64,000 bases of DNA, from positions 6,000,847 through 6,064,846 of the forward strand of contig NC_082599.1 of assembly GCF_030936135.1 (NCBI RefSeq). The letters are read 5' to 3'. Within the stretch, counting starts at the first letter, position 1. Each line of letters opens with the position of its first letter. The DNA comes from Gavia stellata. Its lineage: Eukaryota; Chordata; Aves; Gaviiformes; Gaviidae. Positions 63,616-64,000 of this stretch are shown piece by piece. The notes beneath the pieces are model-generated. The model saw nothing but the letters and a program-made list of their open reading frames with translations. It was not told where the DNA came from and did not search any database. The position numbers and the translations under genes are program-made.

Positions 63616-64000
63616 CTATTTCTTTGGCTTGGAGTTGCCAAAGGTGACAAAGACCACACCTGGCTCCTGAAAACTGCCATTGGTGTGGAAGTCTTCGCCT
63701 GGGTTCTTCAAGTACCTCCGAAACACCGGTGAGGCAGATACCTCATATTGGGGATGAGAGACCACATCGCACGTAGAAGATGTTTGTGTCTCAGACTGCT
63801 TGGTGACTGTGGTGGACGAAGTTATGATTTTGTTTCCAAACTGATCCATTTCCTCATACTGCTCCATGACAGTCCGGGTGGCTCCATAGAGCTTGGACCC
63901 ATCGGGCCCTGTCTGCAGCTCCAAGATGCTTTTCTGCCTCCGCGGATTTTGCGGGCTGGGGACATTCAGGGAGCAGTAGTCTGAAAAGCCTCCTTTCATC
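63616..64000 (-). CDS. XIRP1: XIRP1 (Xin) C-terminal end, partial
   Basis: Xin actin-binding repeat protein 1 cross-links actin and sits at intercalated discs and myotendinous junctions. Only the last 127 codons are in the window; the frame is open to the window edge. The block KSILELQTGPDGSKLYGATR, then MEQYEEMDQFGN and SSTTVTKQ, corresponds to the conserved C-terminal segment of mammalian XIRP1 (KSVLELQTGP, TEQYEEVDQFGN, SSTTVTEQ). The stop is TAG at 63618-63616, after FGNSKPKK. In mammals the Xin repeats and this end are in one very large exon; the repeats lie beyond 64000 here. Confidence 0.92.
   Translation of the reverse strand, partial: MKGGFSDYCSLNVPSPQNPRRQKSILELQTGPDGSKLYGATRTVMEQYEEMDQFGNKIITSSTTVTKQSETQTSSTCDVVSHPQYEVSASPVFRRYLKNPGEDFHTNGSFQEPGVVFVTFGNSKPKK

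Overview
This is a piece of a bird nuclear genome. Genes have short exons with GT/AG introns, and about ten fragments of chicken-repeat-1 (CR1) LINEs are scattered through it, several with the typical avian 3' tail that repeats GATTCTGTGATTCTG. I cannot fix the species. Everything below was read by eye; no alignment, gene predictor or database was run.

Layout. (1) 1-26.5 kb, plus strand: the 3' two thirds of OXSR1 (OSR1 kinase, partner of the WNK kinases). Twelve exons run from kinase subdomain VIII/IX to the stop codon at 23881, followed by a long 3' UTR to a poly(A) signal at 26438. (2) 26.5-47.8 kb: a rearranged block of SLC22A13-like (OAT10-type organic anion transporter) copies. Copy A (28727-29100, plus) is a broken first exon. 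Copy B (31312-37409, plus) is an intact 10-exon gene of 548 codons. Copy C (47718-41374, minus) is a second intact 10-exon gene, also 548 codons, pointing at B. Copy D (about 40150-40296, minus) is a small relic around the end of exon 1. B and C are diverged in some exons and almost identical in others, introns included, which is the pattern left by gene conversion between inverted arms. A 774-bp piece of the OXSR1 3' UTR is also present, inverted and almost unchanged, immediately after the stop codon of C, so C very probably uses it as its own 3' UTR and poly(A) region. (3) 47.8-51.9 kb: no gene recognised. (4) 51.98-56.73 kb, minus: two exons that together encode one complete LIM domain and a disordered acidic tail of more than 1000 residues. 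(5) 56.7-63.6 kb: no exon recognised, several CR1 copies. (6) 63616-64000, minus: the C-terminal end of XIRP1 (Xin), whose large exon runs out of the window.

How the parts relate. OXSR1 acts in the WNK cell-volume and ion-transport pathway. The SLC22A13-like proteins are predicted plasma-membrane carriers of organic anions; the human relative handles urate and nicotinate, which matters in a uric-acid-excreting animal. The LIM exons lie downstream of XIRP1 on the same strand. XIRP2, the paralogue, is known to carry LIM-coding exons behind its big Xin-repeat exon, so I infer that these are the corresponding XIRP1 exons rather than an unrelated gene. OXSR1-SLC22A13 adjacency is also found in mammals, but in human XIRP1 lies about 1 Mb further on, so the closeness seen here marks a rearrangement in one of the lineages.
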